A stretch of 64,000 bases of DNA from Acidobacteriota bacterium (lineage in GTDB: Bacteria; Acidobacteriota; Holophagae; Holophagales; Holophagaceae), in contig JACPYP010000005.1 of assembly GCA_016195985.1 (NCBI GenBank), forward strand, positions 44,894-108,893, given 5' to 3'. Shown here one piece after another: positions 28,330 through 37,088 of the stretch (the stretch's first letter is position 1; every line of letters starts with the position of its first letter). The notes under the pieces were generated by a model that searched no databases, was not told where the DNA came from, and saw only the letters and a program-made list of their open reading frames with translations. A program made the position numbers and the translations under genes.

Positions 28330-29565
28330 ATGGACACGCCTCCCGCACAGGAAACTCCGCCCAGCACGCCCCCGGAAATCGCGCTCTGCCTGGAGCTGGG
28401 CCGGGCCTACCAGTCCTACGGCATCCCGGCCCACCGCTTCGAGGACGCCCTTACGCGCATCTCGGCGAAGCTGGGGCTGGAGGGTCAGTATTTCGCCCTG
28501 CCCACGGCCTTCTTCGCCTCCCTGGGGAAGGGCGACCACCACTGGACCTTCATCCAGCGCAGCCCGCCGGGCGAAACGAACCTGGCGAAACTGTCCGACC
28601 TGCAGGAGGCCACGGACGCCCTCATCGAGGGCCGCCTGTCCACGGCCGCCGCGCGGGAGCGGGTGCGCGCCATCGTCGCGGCCCCGGACCGCTGGGGGCC
28701 CCTGCTCACGGTGCTCTGCTTCGGCCTGGGCTCGGCGCCCTCCGCCACCTTCTTCGGCGGCGGCTGGCGCGAGATGCTGCTCACGGCCTGCCTGGGCGCC
28801 CTGGTGGGCCTGACCGCTGTATTGCTGGGGCGCAAGGCGGGCCTGGCCCGGCTGGTCTATCCGGTGGCGGGCGCGCTGGTGGGATTCCTGTCCCTGGCCG
28901 CGGCCTACCGATTCCCCCACGTCTCGCCCCAGGTGCTGACCCTCGCGGGCCTCATCGTGCTGCTGCCGGGCCTGCGGCTGGTGGTGTCCATGAATGAACT
29001 GGCCACGGGCAACCTGGTGGCGGGCACGGCGCGGCTGGTGGACACGGCCATGACCTTCCTCTCCCTGGGCTTCGGCGTGGCGCTGGGACAGCGGCTGGCC
29101 TTTTCCCTGCTGGACCGCGCCCTGCTGGGAACGCCCGTGGTCCTGCCCGGCTGGACCATCCTGCCTACCCTGCTGCTGGCGGCCGTGGCCTTCGTGGTGA
29201 TCTTCAAGGCGCGGCCCTCGGACCTGCCCTGGATCTTTGCCGCCTGCCTGCTCGGCTTCTACGGCACCCGCCACGGCGCGGCGTGGCTGGGGCCCCAGTT
29301 CGGCGTGGGGCTGGGCGCCTTCGCCCTGGGTCTGGGCAGCAACCTCTACACCCGCATCCAGCACCGGCCTTCGGTGGTGACGCTGCTGCCGGGCCTCATG
29401 GTGCTGGTCCCCGGGGGCCTCGGCTTCAAGGGCCTCGAATTCATCATCCAGAAGCAACTGGTGGTGGGGCTCGACACCGCCTTCCAGGCCGTCTTCGTGG
29501 CCATCGCCCTGCTGACGGGGCTCCTCCTGGCCCAGGTGGCCGTGCAGCCGAGAACGGCTCTGTAG
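28330..29565 (+). CDS. ThrE-family threonine/serine exporter
   Basis: A 411-residue single-chain ThrE protein that exports threonine, serine or related amino acids. The N-terminal cytoplasmic domain (about 1-130) carries ELGRAYQSYGIPAHRFEDAL and ALPTAFFASL, the DUF1212 (PF06738) pattern. About ten transmembrane helices follow in two groups, with VLLPGLRLVVSMNELATGNLVAGTAR in the first group and LLPGLMVLVPGGLGFKGLE in the second. It diverges from tetR, with a TetR-like site in the shared gap. Export direction is taken from the family. Confidence 0.85.
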   Translation: MDTPPAQETPPSTPPEIALCLELGRAYQSYGIPAHRFEDALTRISAKLGLEGQYFALPTAFFASLGKGDHHWTFIQRSPPGETNLAKLSDLQEATDALIEGRLSTAAARERVRAIVAAPDRWGPLLTVLCFGLGSAPSATFFGGGWREMLLTACLGALVGLTAVLLGRKAGLARLVYPVAGALVGFLSLAAAYRFPHVSPQVLTLAGLIVLLPGLRLVVSMNELATGNLVAGTARLVDTAMTFLSLGFGVALGQRLAFSLLDRALLGTPVVLPGWTILPTLLLAAVAFVVIFKARPSDLPWIFAACLLGFYGTRHGAAWLGPQFGVGLGAFALGLGSNLYTRIQHRPSVVTLLPGLMVLVPGGLGFKGLEFIIQKQLVVGLDTAFQAVFVAIALLTGLLLAQVAVQPRTAL

Positions 29566-29636
29566 CGCCCTCCCCGGCTTGATATCCTGCTTCGACGTCT
29601 CTTCCCTTCTTTGAATCCCGGACCTTCGGAGCCCCC

Positions 29637-30800
29637 ATGACCCGCCGCCTCCCTGTCATCCTCGCTCTGCTGGCAGCGCCAGCCCTTTTGGCGGCGGAGC
29701 AACCCGCCCCGCCCAGCCGGCTCACCGTGGGCAGCCCTGCCCCAGCCCTGAAGGCCTCCCGCTGGGTGAAGGGCGGGCCCGTGGCCGGCTTCGAGAAAGG
29801 GAAGACTTACGTGGTGGAATTCTGGGCCACCTGGTGCGGCCCCTGCCGCCAGACCATTCCCCACCTGACGGAGATGGCCAAGCAGTTCGAGGGCAAGGCG
29901 ACCTTCATCGGCATGAGCGTCTGGGAGCGAGGGGAATCCCCGGAGAAGCTGGAAGCGAACGTGGATGCCTTCGTGAAGGAGATGGGCGACAAGATGGCCT
30001 ACCACGTGGCCCGCGACACCAGCGACACCCACATGGCCCAGGCCTGGATGCAGGCGGCGGCCCAGAACGGCATCCCCACCGCCTTCATCGTGAACGGGGA
30101 AGGGCAGATCGCCTGGATCGGCCACCCCATGAACGGACTGGACAAGGTGCTGGCCAACGTGGTGGCAGGCAAGCACGATCTGGCGGCGGCCAAGGCCGAA
30201 GCCGAAAAGGCCGCGGCCGCGGAAGCCCGCCGCAGCCAGGCCATGGCTGAGTTCGGCAAGCCCATCGTGGCGGCGCAGGGGGCCAAGGATTATCCGAAAC
30301 TGCTGAGCCTGGCCCAGGAGGCTGTGGCCAAGTACCCCGACCAGGCGGAACTGTTCGACCGCCCCCGCTTCATCGCCCTGCTCCACGTCGATGAGACCAA
30401 GGCCGCCGCCATGATCGAGGCCGAAAAGGCCAAGCCCGAACCCGAGGTGGGGATTTTCGGTTTCCTCATCGCCGGTGAACAGGGCCTTAGCCAGGAGTGG
30501 TATGCCAAGGCCGCCGCCATCCTCGAGGCCGAAATGAAGAGCCCCGAGGCCAGCCCCTCGCTGAGGCCCTACCTCGCCAAGGCCCTGCACCTTTCCGGCC
30601 GCAGCAAGGAGGCCGCCGCCATCCAGGAGGCCTATGTCCAGGCCGTCCGCGGCAAGGCGCCCGAAGCGCGCCTCAAACAGTTCGAGGCCGACCTGAAGAC
30701 CTACCAGGATGCTGCCGCCGCAGCCGAAGCCAAGACTGAAACGAAAGCCGCGCCGGCCGCGAAAAAGCCCGCCAAAAAGGCCGTCTCGCCCAAGGGCTGA
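29637..30800 (+). CDS. Secreted TlpA-like thioredoxin with long alanine-rich C-terminus
   Basis: A 387-residue protein. A signal peptide (MTRRLPVILALLAAPALLAAE) is followed by a TlpA/ResA-like domain (about 28-170). Its redox motif is WCGPC in YVVEFWATWCGPCRQTIP, and a cis-proline sits in NGIPTAFIV. The second half is helical, alanine/lysine-rich and resembles degenerate TPR repeats, ending in a lysine/alanine tail. It probably reduces periplasmic disulfides or supports cytochrome maturation. The added helical domain may bind a partner. The next gene is separated by 169 bases. Confidence 0.8.
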   Translation: MTRRLPVILALLAAPALLAAEQPAPPSRLTVGSPAPALKASRWVKGGPVAGFEKGKTYVVEFWATWCGPCRQTIPHLTEMAKQFEGKATFIGMSVWERGESPEKLEANVDAFVKEMGDKMAYHVARDTSDTHMAQAWMQAAAQNGIPTAFIVNGEGQIAWIGHPMNGLDKVLANVVAGKHDLAAAKAEAEKAAAAEARRSQAMAEFGKPIVAAQGAKDYPKLLSLAQEAVAKYPDQAELFDRPRFIALLHVDETKAAAMIEAEKAKPEPEVGIFGFLIAGEQGLSQEWYAKAAAILEAEMKSPEASPSLRPYLAKALHLSGRSKEAAAIQEAYVQAVRGKAPEARLKQFEADLKTYQDAAAAAEAKTETKAAPAAKKPAKKAVSPKG

Positions 30801-30969
30801 AACCGTCACCCTGCGCAGGTCAGGCTGCCATCGAGTCCGTTGAAAAGGTTGCTCCCGCCGTCCTTTGCATGGGCCGGCTGGAGATAGACTGGGCCATCCT
30901 CCCACCTTCCCTGCTGGTTTCAGGCCCGTGGGGCGGTCCAGGCTGATCCTTTTCCGCGAGGTTCCCGCC

Positions 30970-32160
30970 ATGTCCGATTCCGCCATCGAGCGAGCCGGGC
31001 GCGTCCCGCCCCAGGAACGCCTGCTCTCCCTGGATCTCTACCGGGGGCTTTGCGTCCTCGGCATGATGATGGTGGACTGGCCCGCCGACTGGGACGCGCG
31101 CTTCAACCTGTTCAACCATGCGGAGTGGACCGGCATCACCGCGCCGGATTTCATCTTCCCCGGCTTCATGTTCATCGCCGGCGTGGCCATCCCCTTCGCC
31201 CTCCAGGCCAAGAAGGCCGCGGACCTCTCGCCTCGCAGCCTCTATGGCGGCATCTTCCGCCGCAGCCTGCTGCTTTTTGTCCTGGGCTACTTCTTGAACG
31301 TCTGCTGGTACTCGGGACCTCACGGCGGATTCTCGGTCTCCACCATGCGGCTCATGGGCGTGCTCCAGCGTTACGCCCTGGTCTATCCTGTCGTCGCCAT
31401 CGCCTACCTGCACCTGGATGTGAAACGGCTGCTCTGGGGCGCGGCGGCGCTGCTGCTGGGCTACTGGGCCCTGATGGCCCTGGTGCCCGTGCCCGGTTTC
31501 GGAAAGCCGGACCTGATGCGGCTGCCCCAGGGCCTGGTAACGCCCAACTTCGCCACTTGGCTTGATCTGAAGGTGCTGCGCGGGGTCATCGGCCCGGATT
31601 CGCCCTACGATCCCGAGGGCCTGGTCAGCACCCTGCCTTCCATTGCGACGGCGATCCTCGGCGTGGCGGCGGGCCAGTGGATCCGCCGCGCGGAGCTGGC
31701 CAAGGAGGAGCGCGCCAATGGCCTCTTCGTTTGGGGCGTGGCCCTGGCGGTGCTCGGCTACCTGTGGGGCCTGAGCTTCCCCCTTTCGAAAAAGCTGTGG
31801 TCCAGCTCCTTCGTGCTGCTGATGGGCGGCTGGAGCCTGCTCTTCCTGGGGGCGCTGTTCTGGGCCGTGGACATCAAAGGCAAGACCAGCCGCCTGCTGG
31901 CCCTGCCCCGGTGGTTCGGCATGAACGCCGTGGCCGCCATCGTCGCCTTCACCGCGATCGAGGGCTTTCTGAGCCGCCTTCCCGTGGGCCACAAGGCCAG
32001 CGGCGCCGCGTTGGTGCTGAAGGAATGCCTGAACGAGCGCCTGCTGAAATCCTGGATGCCCGACAAGCATGCCTCGTGGGTCTATTCCGTGGCCATGATC
32101 CTGCTGCTGAGCCTGTTCTTCCGCTGGCTGGACCGGCGGAAGCTCTACCTGCGAGTCTAA
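30970..32160 (+). CDS. Membrane acyltransferase of the DUF5009/heparan-glucosaminide N-acetyltransferase family
   Basis: A 396-residue polytopic protein. The start RLLSLDLYRGLCVLGMMMVDWP and the block ITAPDFIFPGFMFIAGVAIPFAL match the NagX/HGSNAT-like family, which acetylates glucosamine-containing sugars across the membrane. About ten transmembrane helices are visible. The ATG at 30970 is directly before the conserved part, and a longer open frame from 30865 lacks membrane features. Bacterial members often act with sugar-catabolic genes, but none is nearby. The acceptor is unknown. Confidence 0.75.
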   Translation: MSDSAIERAGRVPPQERLLSLDLYRGLCVLGMMMVDWPADWDARFNLFNHAEWTGITAPDFIFPGFMFIAGVAIPFALQAKKAADLSPRSLYGGIFRRSLLLFVLGYFLNVCWYSGPHGGFSVSTMRLMGVLQRYALVYPVVAIAYLHLDVKRLLWGAAALLLGYWALMALVPVPGFGKPDLMRLPQGLVTPNFATWLDLKVLRGVIGPDSPYDPEGLVSTLPSIATAILGVAAGQWIRRAELAKEERANGLFVWGVALAVLGYLWGLSFPLSKKLWSSSFVLLMGGWSLLFLGALFWAVDIKGKTSRLLALPRWFGMNAVAAIVAFTAIEGFLSRLPVGHKASGAALVLKECLNERLLKSWMPDKHASWVYSVAMILLLSLFFRWLDRRKLYLRV

Positions 32161-32204
32161 TGCCACGGAAGCGCCGCGCCCAAACAAGGCCGGGGCCGCC
32201 TTCA

Positions 32205-32577
32205 TCCGTGTGAATCCATGTCCGCAGGATGAATTGGAACCACGGATTCAACGGATGGACACGGATTCAAAACACGCGATCAGCCTTCTTCAAATCCGTG
32301 TGAATCCGCACCATCCGTGGCCAACCCGTTTTTGAAAAGACATGGAACCACGGATTCAACGGATGGACACGGATTCAAAACACGCGATCAGCCTTCTTCA
32401 AATCCGTGTGAATCCGTGCCATCCGTGGCCAACTCGTTTTTGAAAAGACATGGAACCACGGATTCAACGGATGGACACGGATTCAAAAACACGCGATCAG
32501 CCTTCTTCAAATCCGTGTGAATCCGTGCCATCCGTGGCCAACCCGTTTTTGAAAAGACATGGAACCGTGGATTCACG
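32205..32577. repeat. Tandem array of a 108-bp unit built as an imperfect palindrome
   Basis: The unit beginning GGAACCACGG recurs at 32236, 32344 and 32452 (periods 108 and 108), with a truncated fourth copy at 32561 after 109 bases. A degenerate half-copy precedes the array. Within each unit CCACGGATTCAACGGATG and ACACGGATTCA are mirrored by AATCCGTGTGAATCCGTG and CCATCCGTGG, so each copy can fold into a long hairpin. Copies are nearly identical. Short open frames crossing the array are artefacts. The unit length and lack of unique spacers rule out CRISPR. Confidence 0.9.
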
Positions 32578-32749
32578 CGAATGGCCCCGGGTTTCGGGGT
32601 GCCGAGCGGCTCTTACTCATATCCCCTTCACCCCCCCCATCCAGGCAAAAGAAAAGAAGATGTTTCGCCAGGATGAAGCGGTGGAGCGGGGCCTTTTCTT
32701 CCATCTGTGTGATACCAAGGTGCGTTCAATCCAGTCGGAAAAAGACTTT

Positions 32750-32855
32750 CACCACCAAGGCACCAAGTTTCGTTTTGTCTCGTGTATCGCCGCAGGCGAT
32801 ACCGAGAAGAACTGCAGGAATGGCGGCTCTGGTTTTTCTTGGTGTCTTGGTGGTG
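32750..32855. repeat. Nested inverted repeat downstream of the orphan secreted gene
   Basis: Outer arms are CACCACCAAGGCACCAAG at 32750-32767 and CTTGGTGTCTTGGTGGTG at 32838-32855, with one mismatch in 18. An inner pair (TATCGCC with GGCGATA) allows further folding. It sits just beyond the stop of the minus-strand gene at 32866 and may act as its terminator. The rest of 32578-32749 shows no gene I can support. Confidence 0.7.
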
Positions 32856-32865
32856 TTCCTGATCT

Positions 32866-34224
32866 TTAAAGCCCGGATTTCTGGGCCTCGCGATCCACAT
32901 GCTTGACGGTACCAATGGCGCCCCTCAGAGGATCGGTCTTGTCGTACTTGTCGTAGCGTTCGGGGTGGTTGGCCGAGGCTGCCCGGCGGGACCGCAGGGG
33001 ATGGGCGGCCAGGCGCTCAACCGCGGCCTTGGCTTCCGCCTCGGAAAGGCCGGTGGCCACGAGCCTCAGCATCAGGGCGGCGCTGGCCGACCGGATGGTG
33101 GCGGCGTCTCCGCCATCCTGGGCCAGGCGTTCGATGGCCTCGCGGTTTTCAGGAAGCGCCGCCCAGTCCTGGAGCTTCTGCATCCGCGCCGCCTGGACGG
33201 CCTTGGTCTCGGCAGCGAAGCGGGCGCGCACCGCGTCCAGCTCTTCCCGCTCCCGCCGCTGCACGCTCACCAGCGAGGTCGCCGCGTCAGCATCCAGGGC
33301 CGCGGTCTGGGCCGCGTAGCGGGCCAGGTCGGCGATCACGGATTCGGAGGCCGGATGTTCCGCGGGGAGTTCCGGCACCGCCTTGGCGGGCACGAGCTTC
33401 ATCCAGGTGCCGTCGGCCCGGGCGGGCGTGGGGGCCGAGGCCAGCAGGGCCGCGGGCGGTCCCGCCAGCGTCTGCCAGGACCAGCCCGCCACAGGCAGGA
33501 TCACGCCGTTCACACTGCCGTGCCAGGTGGCTTTCAGCGTGGGCCACGCAGTCTCCACGACGGGGATGCCCACCCCGCCCACGGCCGTGCCGATCACGGC
33601 GCCCGCCGCGCCCAAGGGCACCCGCAGGGCGGATTCGAAGGCCGAAGCCACGAAGGCCCAAGGGTAGGCGAGGGGCCAGCCGAAGGTTTTCCGGGAGGTC
33701 CGCTGGTCGGCCTTGTGGAAGTTCTCCGCCCAGGCATCCTTGGAACCCTCCAGGCCGAATTCCCAGAATGACGTCTTCCAGCCCCACTTGAAGGCGTTCT
33801 TCATGTGGCGGCCCGTGGTGTTCCAGGTGTCGGCCTGGCCGTATTCCGCGAGATCGCGGCCCGCCTGGGACCAGCCTTCTCCCGCGAAGATCGAGGGGGC
33901 CACGTAGCCCGGGAGGATGCGGACGTTGTACAGCCGGCCCTGGCTGTCCTTCATCTCGCCCCGCCAGAGGAGCTGGCCCCTCTGGGCCCAGCTGGCCCAG
34001 CCCGTATCCGCCTCGCCTCCGGCGGCCGGCTGCCCCACCACCGTGACGTTTTCGCTGGGCAGATGCGCCACCAAGTAGCCGTTCACCACCTGAATGCGGG
34101 GCGCTTCCGGCCCTGGGGCCGCGCTTTCCGCATCGGCCGCCAGGGCAGGCAGGGCCAGCAGCGCGCAGAGCAGGGTGAGGCGAAGGGGGTGTGACTGGGG
34201 CAAGGGTGTCTCCAACTTAAACAT
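32866..34224 (-). CDS. Hypothetical secreted protein
   Basis: A 452-residue protein I do not recognise. Residues about 12-30 (LRLTLLCALLALPALAAD) form a signal peptide with an ALA-AD cleavage site. The region 60-170 is tryptophan- and glycine-rich (GWASWAQRGQLLWRGEMKD, WNTTGRHMKNAFKWGWKTSFWEFGLEG). A hydrophobic, glycine-rich stretch lies at about 190-225 (AAGAVIGTAVGGVGIPVVETAW). The last 150 residues are charged and helical, likely coiled coil. The ATG at 34224 lacks a ribosome site, so the start is uncertain. It is divergent from clpB across an AT-rich gap. Function unknown. Confidence 0.7.
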   Translation of the reverse strand: MFKLETPLPQSHPLRLTLLCALLALPALAADAESAAPGPEAPRIQVVNGYLVAHLPSENVTVVGQPAAGGEADTGWASWAQRGQLLWRGEMKDSQGRLYNVRILPGYVAPSIFAGEGWSQAGRDLAEYGQADTWNTTGRHMKNAFKWGWKTSFWEFGLEGSKDAWAENFHKADQRTSRKTFGWPLAYPWAFVASAFESALRVPLGAAGAVIGTAVGGVGIPVVETAWPTLKATWHGSVNGVILPVAGWSWQTLAGPPAALLASAPTPARADGTWMKLVPAKAVPELPAEHPASESVIADLARYAAQTAALDADAATSLVSVQRREREELDAVRARFAAETKAVQAARMQKLQDWAALPENREAIERLAQDGGDAATIRSASAALMLRLVATGLSEAEAKAAVERLAAHPLRSRRAASANHPERYDKYDKTDPLRGAIGTVKHVDREAQKSGL

Positions 34225-34353
34225 AATTATTATATATTTTTACAGCATAATCTTGAAGTCATTTTCAGCAATCGAGATACATTCATTGATTCATGAATAA
34301 AATTTTAGTGCATACACATCATATTTGATTCATCCTTGGCCCCGAGGTGCCCC
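34225..34353. promoter_or_regulatory. AT-rich divergent promoter region ahead of clpB
   Basis: About 110 bases of strongly AT-rich DNA separate the orphan secreted gene and clpB, in sharp contrast to both. It probably holds promoters in both directions. I see no clear heat-shock inverted repeat (CIRCE) or sigma32-like pair. CGAGGTG lies before the clpB ATG as its ribosome site. Confidence 0.45.
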
Positions 34354-36927
34354 ATGTCCCTCCTCCCCTTCACTCAAAAAGCCAACGATGCCCTGGTGGC
34401 CGCCCAGCAGCGCGCCGCCCAGGACCATCACCCAGAGCTCGTCCCCCAGCATCTCTTCTGGGCCCTGCTCTCTCAGGAAGCAGGCCTCTGGCCCCTGCTG
34501 GAGCGGGCCGGGCAGTCCCAGGAATCCATCCAGGCCCTGGCGGATGCGGCCGAGGCCCTGGTGGCCAAGCTGCCCCGGGCCGTGGGCGGGGCCGAGCCCC
34601 AGGTGGGTCCGGCCTTCCGTCACTTCCTGGAGGTGGCGAGCGATACGGGCCGGGGCCTGGGCGACCGCTTCCTCGCCACGGACGCCCTGCTGCTGGCCCT
34701 GGCCAACGCCCATACCGACGCCAAACAGGCGCTGGAGCGCTTCGGCCTGGATCGCAAGTCCCTGGAGGCCGCCATCCGCGGGGGGCGCAAGGGCTCCCGG
34801 GTGGAAGACGAGAAGGCCGAGGAGAAGTTTGCCGCGCTGGAGAAGTATTCCAAGGACTACACCGCCCTGGCGGCGGCCGGGAAGCTGGATCCCGTCATCG
34901 GCCGGGACGAGGAGATCCGCCGCGTGCTGCAGGTGCTGTCGCGGCGCACCAAGAACAACCCCGTGCTCATCGGCGAGCCCGGTGTGGGCAAGACGGCCAT
35001 CGTCGAAGGCCTCGCCCAGCGCATCCACAAGCGGGACGTTCCCGAAAGCCTCAAGGGCCTGCGGGTCATGGGCCTGGACATGGGCGCCCTGGTGGCGGGC
35101 ACCCAGTACCGGGGGCAGTTCGAGGAGCGCCTCAAGGGCGTCATCCAGGAAGTGGAGAAGGCCGAGGGCCAGGTGGTGCTCTTCATCGACGAGCTGCACC
35201 TGCTGGTGGGGGCCGGGGCGGTATCGGGCGGCATGGACGCCGCCAACCTGCTGAAACCTGCGCTGGCTCGCGGCGAACTGCGCTGCATCGGGGCCACCAC
35301 CCTGGATGAATACCGCAAGCACATCGAAAAGGATTCGGCCCTGGAACGGCGTTTCCAGCCGGTCTTCGTGGAAGAGCCCGGCGTGGAGGACGCCATCTCC
35401 ATCCTCCGCGGACTGAAGGAGCGCTACGAACTGCACCACGGGGTGCGCATCCAGGACGGGGCCCTGGTGGCGGCGGCCCAGCTGAGCCACCGCTACATCT
35501 CCGACCGCTTCCTGCCGGACAAGGCTGTGGATCTCATGGACGAGGCCGCCAGCGCCGTGCGCATGCAGCTGGACAGCCGGCCGACGGAAATCGACGTCCG
35601 CGAGCGCCGCGAGATGCAGCTGCAGCTGGAGAAGCACTCGCTCACGAAAGAGAAGGACTCCGCCAGCCGCGCGCGGCTTGGCGACATCGAAAAAGAACTG
35701 GCCGAGCTCAACGAGGAGCTGGGGCGTCTGCGGGCCCAGTGGGAGAACGAGAAAAAGGCCATCGAGGGCGCCCGCGGCCTTCAGAAGCGCCTCGACGACC
35801 TGCGCGTGGAGCTGGAACAGGCCAAGGTGAAGGGCGAGTACGAGCGGGCCTCCCGCCTGGAATACGGCGAAATCCCGGCTTTGGAGAAGCAGCTGGCGGC
35901 GGCCTCGCCCAGGGAGAGCGCCATGCTCCGGCTGGAAGTGGGTCAGTCCGATGTGGCCGCCATCGTCAGCCGCTGGACCGGCATCCCCGTCAGCCGCATC
36001 CTCGAAGGCGAGGTGGAGAAACTGCTCAAGATGGAGGTCCGCCTCCGGGAGCGGGTGGTCGGCCAGGATCCTGCCCTCACTGCCATCGCCGACGCCCTCC
36101 GCCGCAACCGCGCGGGCCTGGGCGATCCGAAGCGGCCCATCGGCAGCTTCCTCTTCTTGGGCCCCACGGGCGTGGGCAAGACGGAGGTGGCCCGGGCCCT
36201 GGCCGAATTCCTCTTCGACGACGAGGGCGCCCTGGTGCGCATCGACATGAGCGAGTTCACCCACGAAGCCGATGCCACGCGGCTCATCGGCGCGGCCCCA
36301 GGCTACGTGGGCTACGAAGAAGGCGGGCGCCTCACCGAAGCGATCCGCCGCCGCCCCTATGCCGTGATTCTGCTTGATGAGATGGAAAAGGCCCATCCGC
36401 GCACCTTCGACCTCTTCCTGCAGGTGCTCGAAGATGGCCGCCTCACGGACGGCCAGGGGCGCACGGTGGATTTCCGCAACACCGTCGTGCTCATGACCAC
36501 CAACCTGGGCAGCCAGGCCATCTTCGATGCCGGAGGCGATCCGGCCCGGGCCGAGGCCGCGGTGCAAGCCGCCCTCCACGACCACTTCCGCCCCGAATTC
36601 CTGAACCGCCTGGACGAGGTGGTGGTCTTCCGCCCCCTCAGCCGGGAAGACATGAAGGCCGTGGCCCGCATCCAGCTCAAGCGGGTGGAAGAGCTGCTCC
36701 AGGCCCAACGCCTGGAACTGGAGGCTCCGGAAACGGCCCTGGACTGGCTGGCCGCCGAGGGCTTCGACCCCCTCTATGGCGCCCGGCCCCTCAAGCGGCT
36801 CATCCAACAGATGGTCGTGAATCCCCTGTCCCGCCTGGTCCTGGAAGGCCAGCTCAAACCCGGCGGCCTGGCCCGGCTGGCGGTGCGGGACGGGGTGTTC
36901 GCCGTCGAAGCGGAGGCTGTCCAATAG
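34354..36927 (+). CDS. clpB: ClpB-type disaggregase chaperone
   Basis: An 857-residue AAA+ disaggregase that works with DnaK to rescue aggregated proteins in the cytoplasm. The N-terminal Clp_N repeats occupy about 1-145. The first ATPase domain has GEPGVGKT at 207-214. A long coiled-coil middle domain (about 400-530, rich in [23 protein letters not shown]) marks ClpB rather than ClpA or ClpC. The second ATPase domain has [19 protein letters not shown] and [29 protein letters not shown]. The ATG at 34354 begins [12 protein letters not shown]. It is monocistronic, with an AT-rich upstream region. Compared with most ClpBs the start and the tail are ordinary. Confidence 0.92.
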   Translation: MSLLPFTQKANDALVAAQQRAAQDHHPELVPQHLFWALLSQEAGLWPLLERAGQSQESIQALADAAEALVAKLPRAVGGAEPQVGPAFRHFLEVASDTGRGLGDRFLATDALLLALANAHTDAKQALERFGLDRKSLEAAIRGGRKGSRVEDEKAEEKFAALEKYSKDYTALAAAGKLDPVIGRDEEIRRVLQVLSRRTKNNPVLIGEPGVGKTAIVEGLAQRIHKRDVPESLKGLRVMGLDMGALVAGTQYRGQFEERLKGVIQEVEKAEGQVVLFIDELHLLVGAGAVSGGMDAANLLKPALARGELRCIGATTLDEYRKHIEKDSALERRFQPVFVEEPGVEDAISILRGLKERYELHHGVRIQDGALVAAAQLSHRYISDRFLPDKAVDLMDEAASAVRMQLDSRPTEIDVRERREMQLQLEKHSLTKEKDSASRARLGDIEKELAELNEELGRLRAQWENEKKAIEGARGLQKRLDDLRVELEQAKVKGEYERASRLEYGEIPALEKQLAAASPRESAMLRLEVGQSDVAAIVSRWTGIPVSRILEGEVEKLLKMEVRLRERVVGQDPALTAIADALRRNRAGLGDPKRPIGSFLFLGPTGVGKTEVARALAEFLFDDEGALVRIDMSEFTHEADATRLIGAAPGYVGYEEGGRLTEAIRRRPYAVILLDEMEKAHPRTFDLFLQVLEDGRLTDGQGRTVDFRNTVVLMTTNLGSQAIFDAGGDPARAEAAVQAALHDHFRPEFLNRLDEVVVFRPLSREDMKAVARIQLKRVEELLQAQRLELEAPETALDWLAAEGFDPLYGARPLKRLIQQMVVNPLSRLVLEGQLKPGGLARLAVRDGVFAVEAEAVQ

Positions 36928-37088
36928 GCGCTTCAAATCATTTCATTGCATCGCCTTGAGATTCATTTTTCCAACCTGGGTCAGCTTCGCCCAGGATTCT
37001 TCCGGGGCCCCGGGGAATCCCTGCAGGTGTCCCGAAACTTGTCCCGCAGACCGCCCGGTCCGATGAGGTCGGCGTACCCGGAGTCTGC

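Noticed and set aside
32317..32520. Small gene in the tandem array
   Set aside because: It repeats itself with the 108-bp period and is a by-product of the repeat.
32205..32577. CRISPR array
   Set aside because: The 108-base units are contiguous and lack unique spacers, and no cas genes are present.
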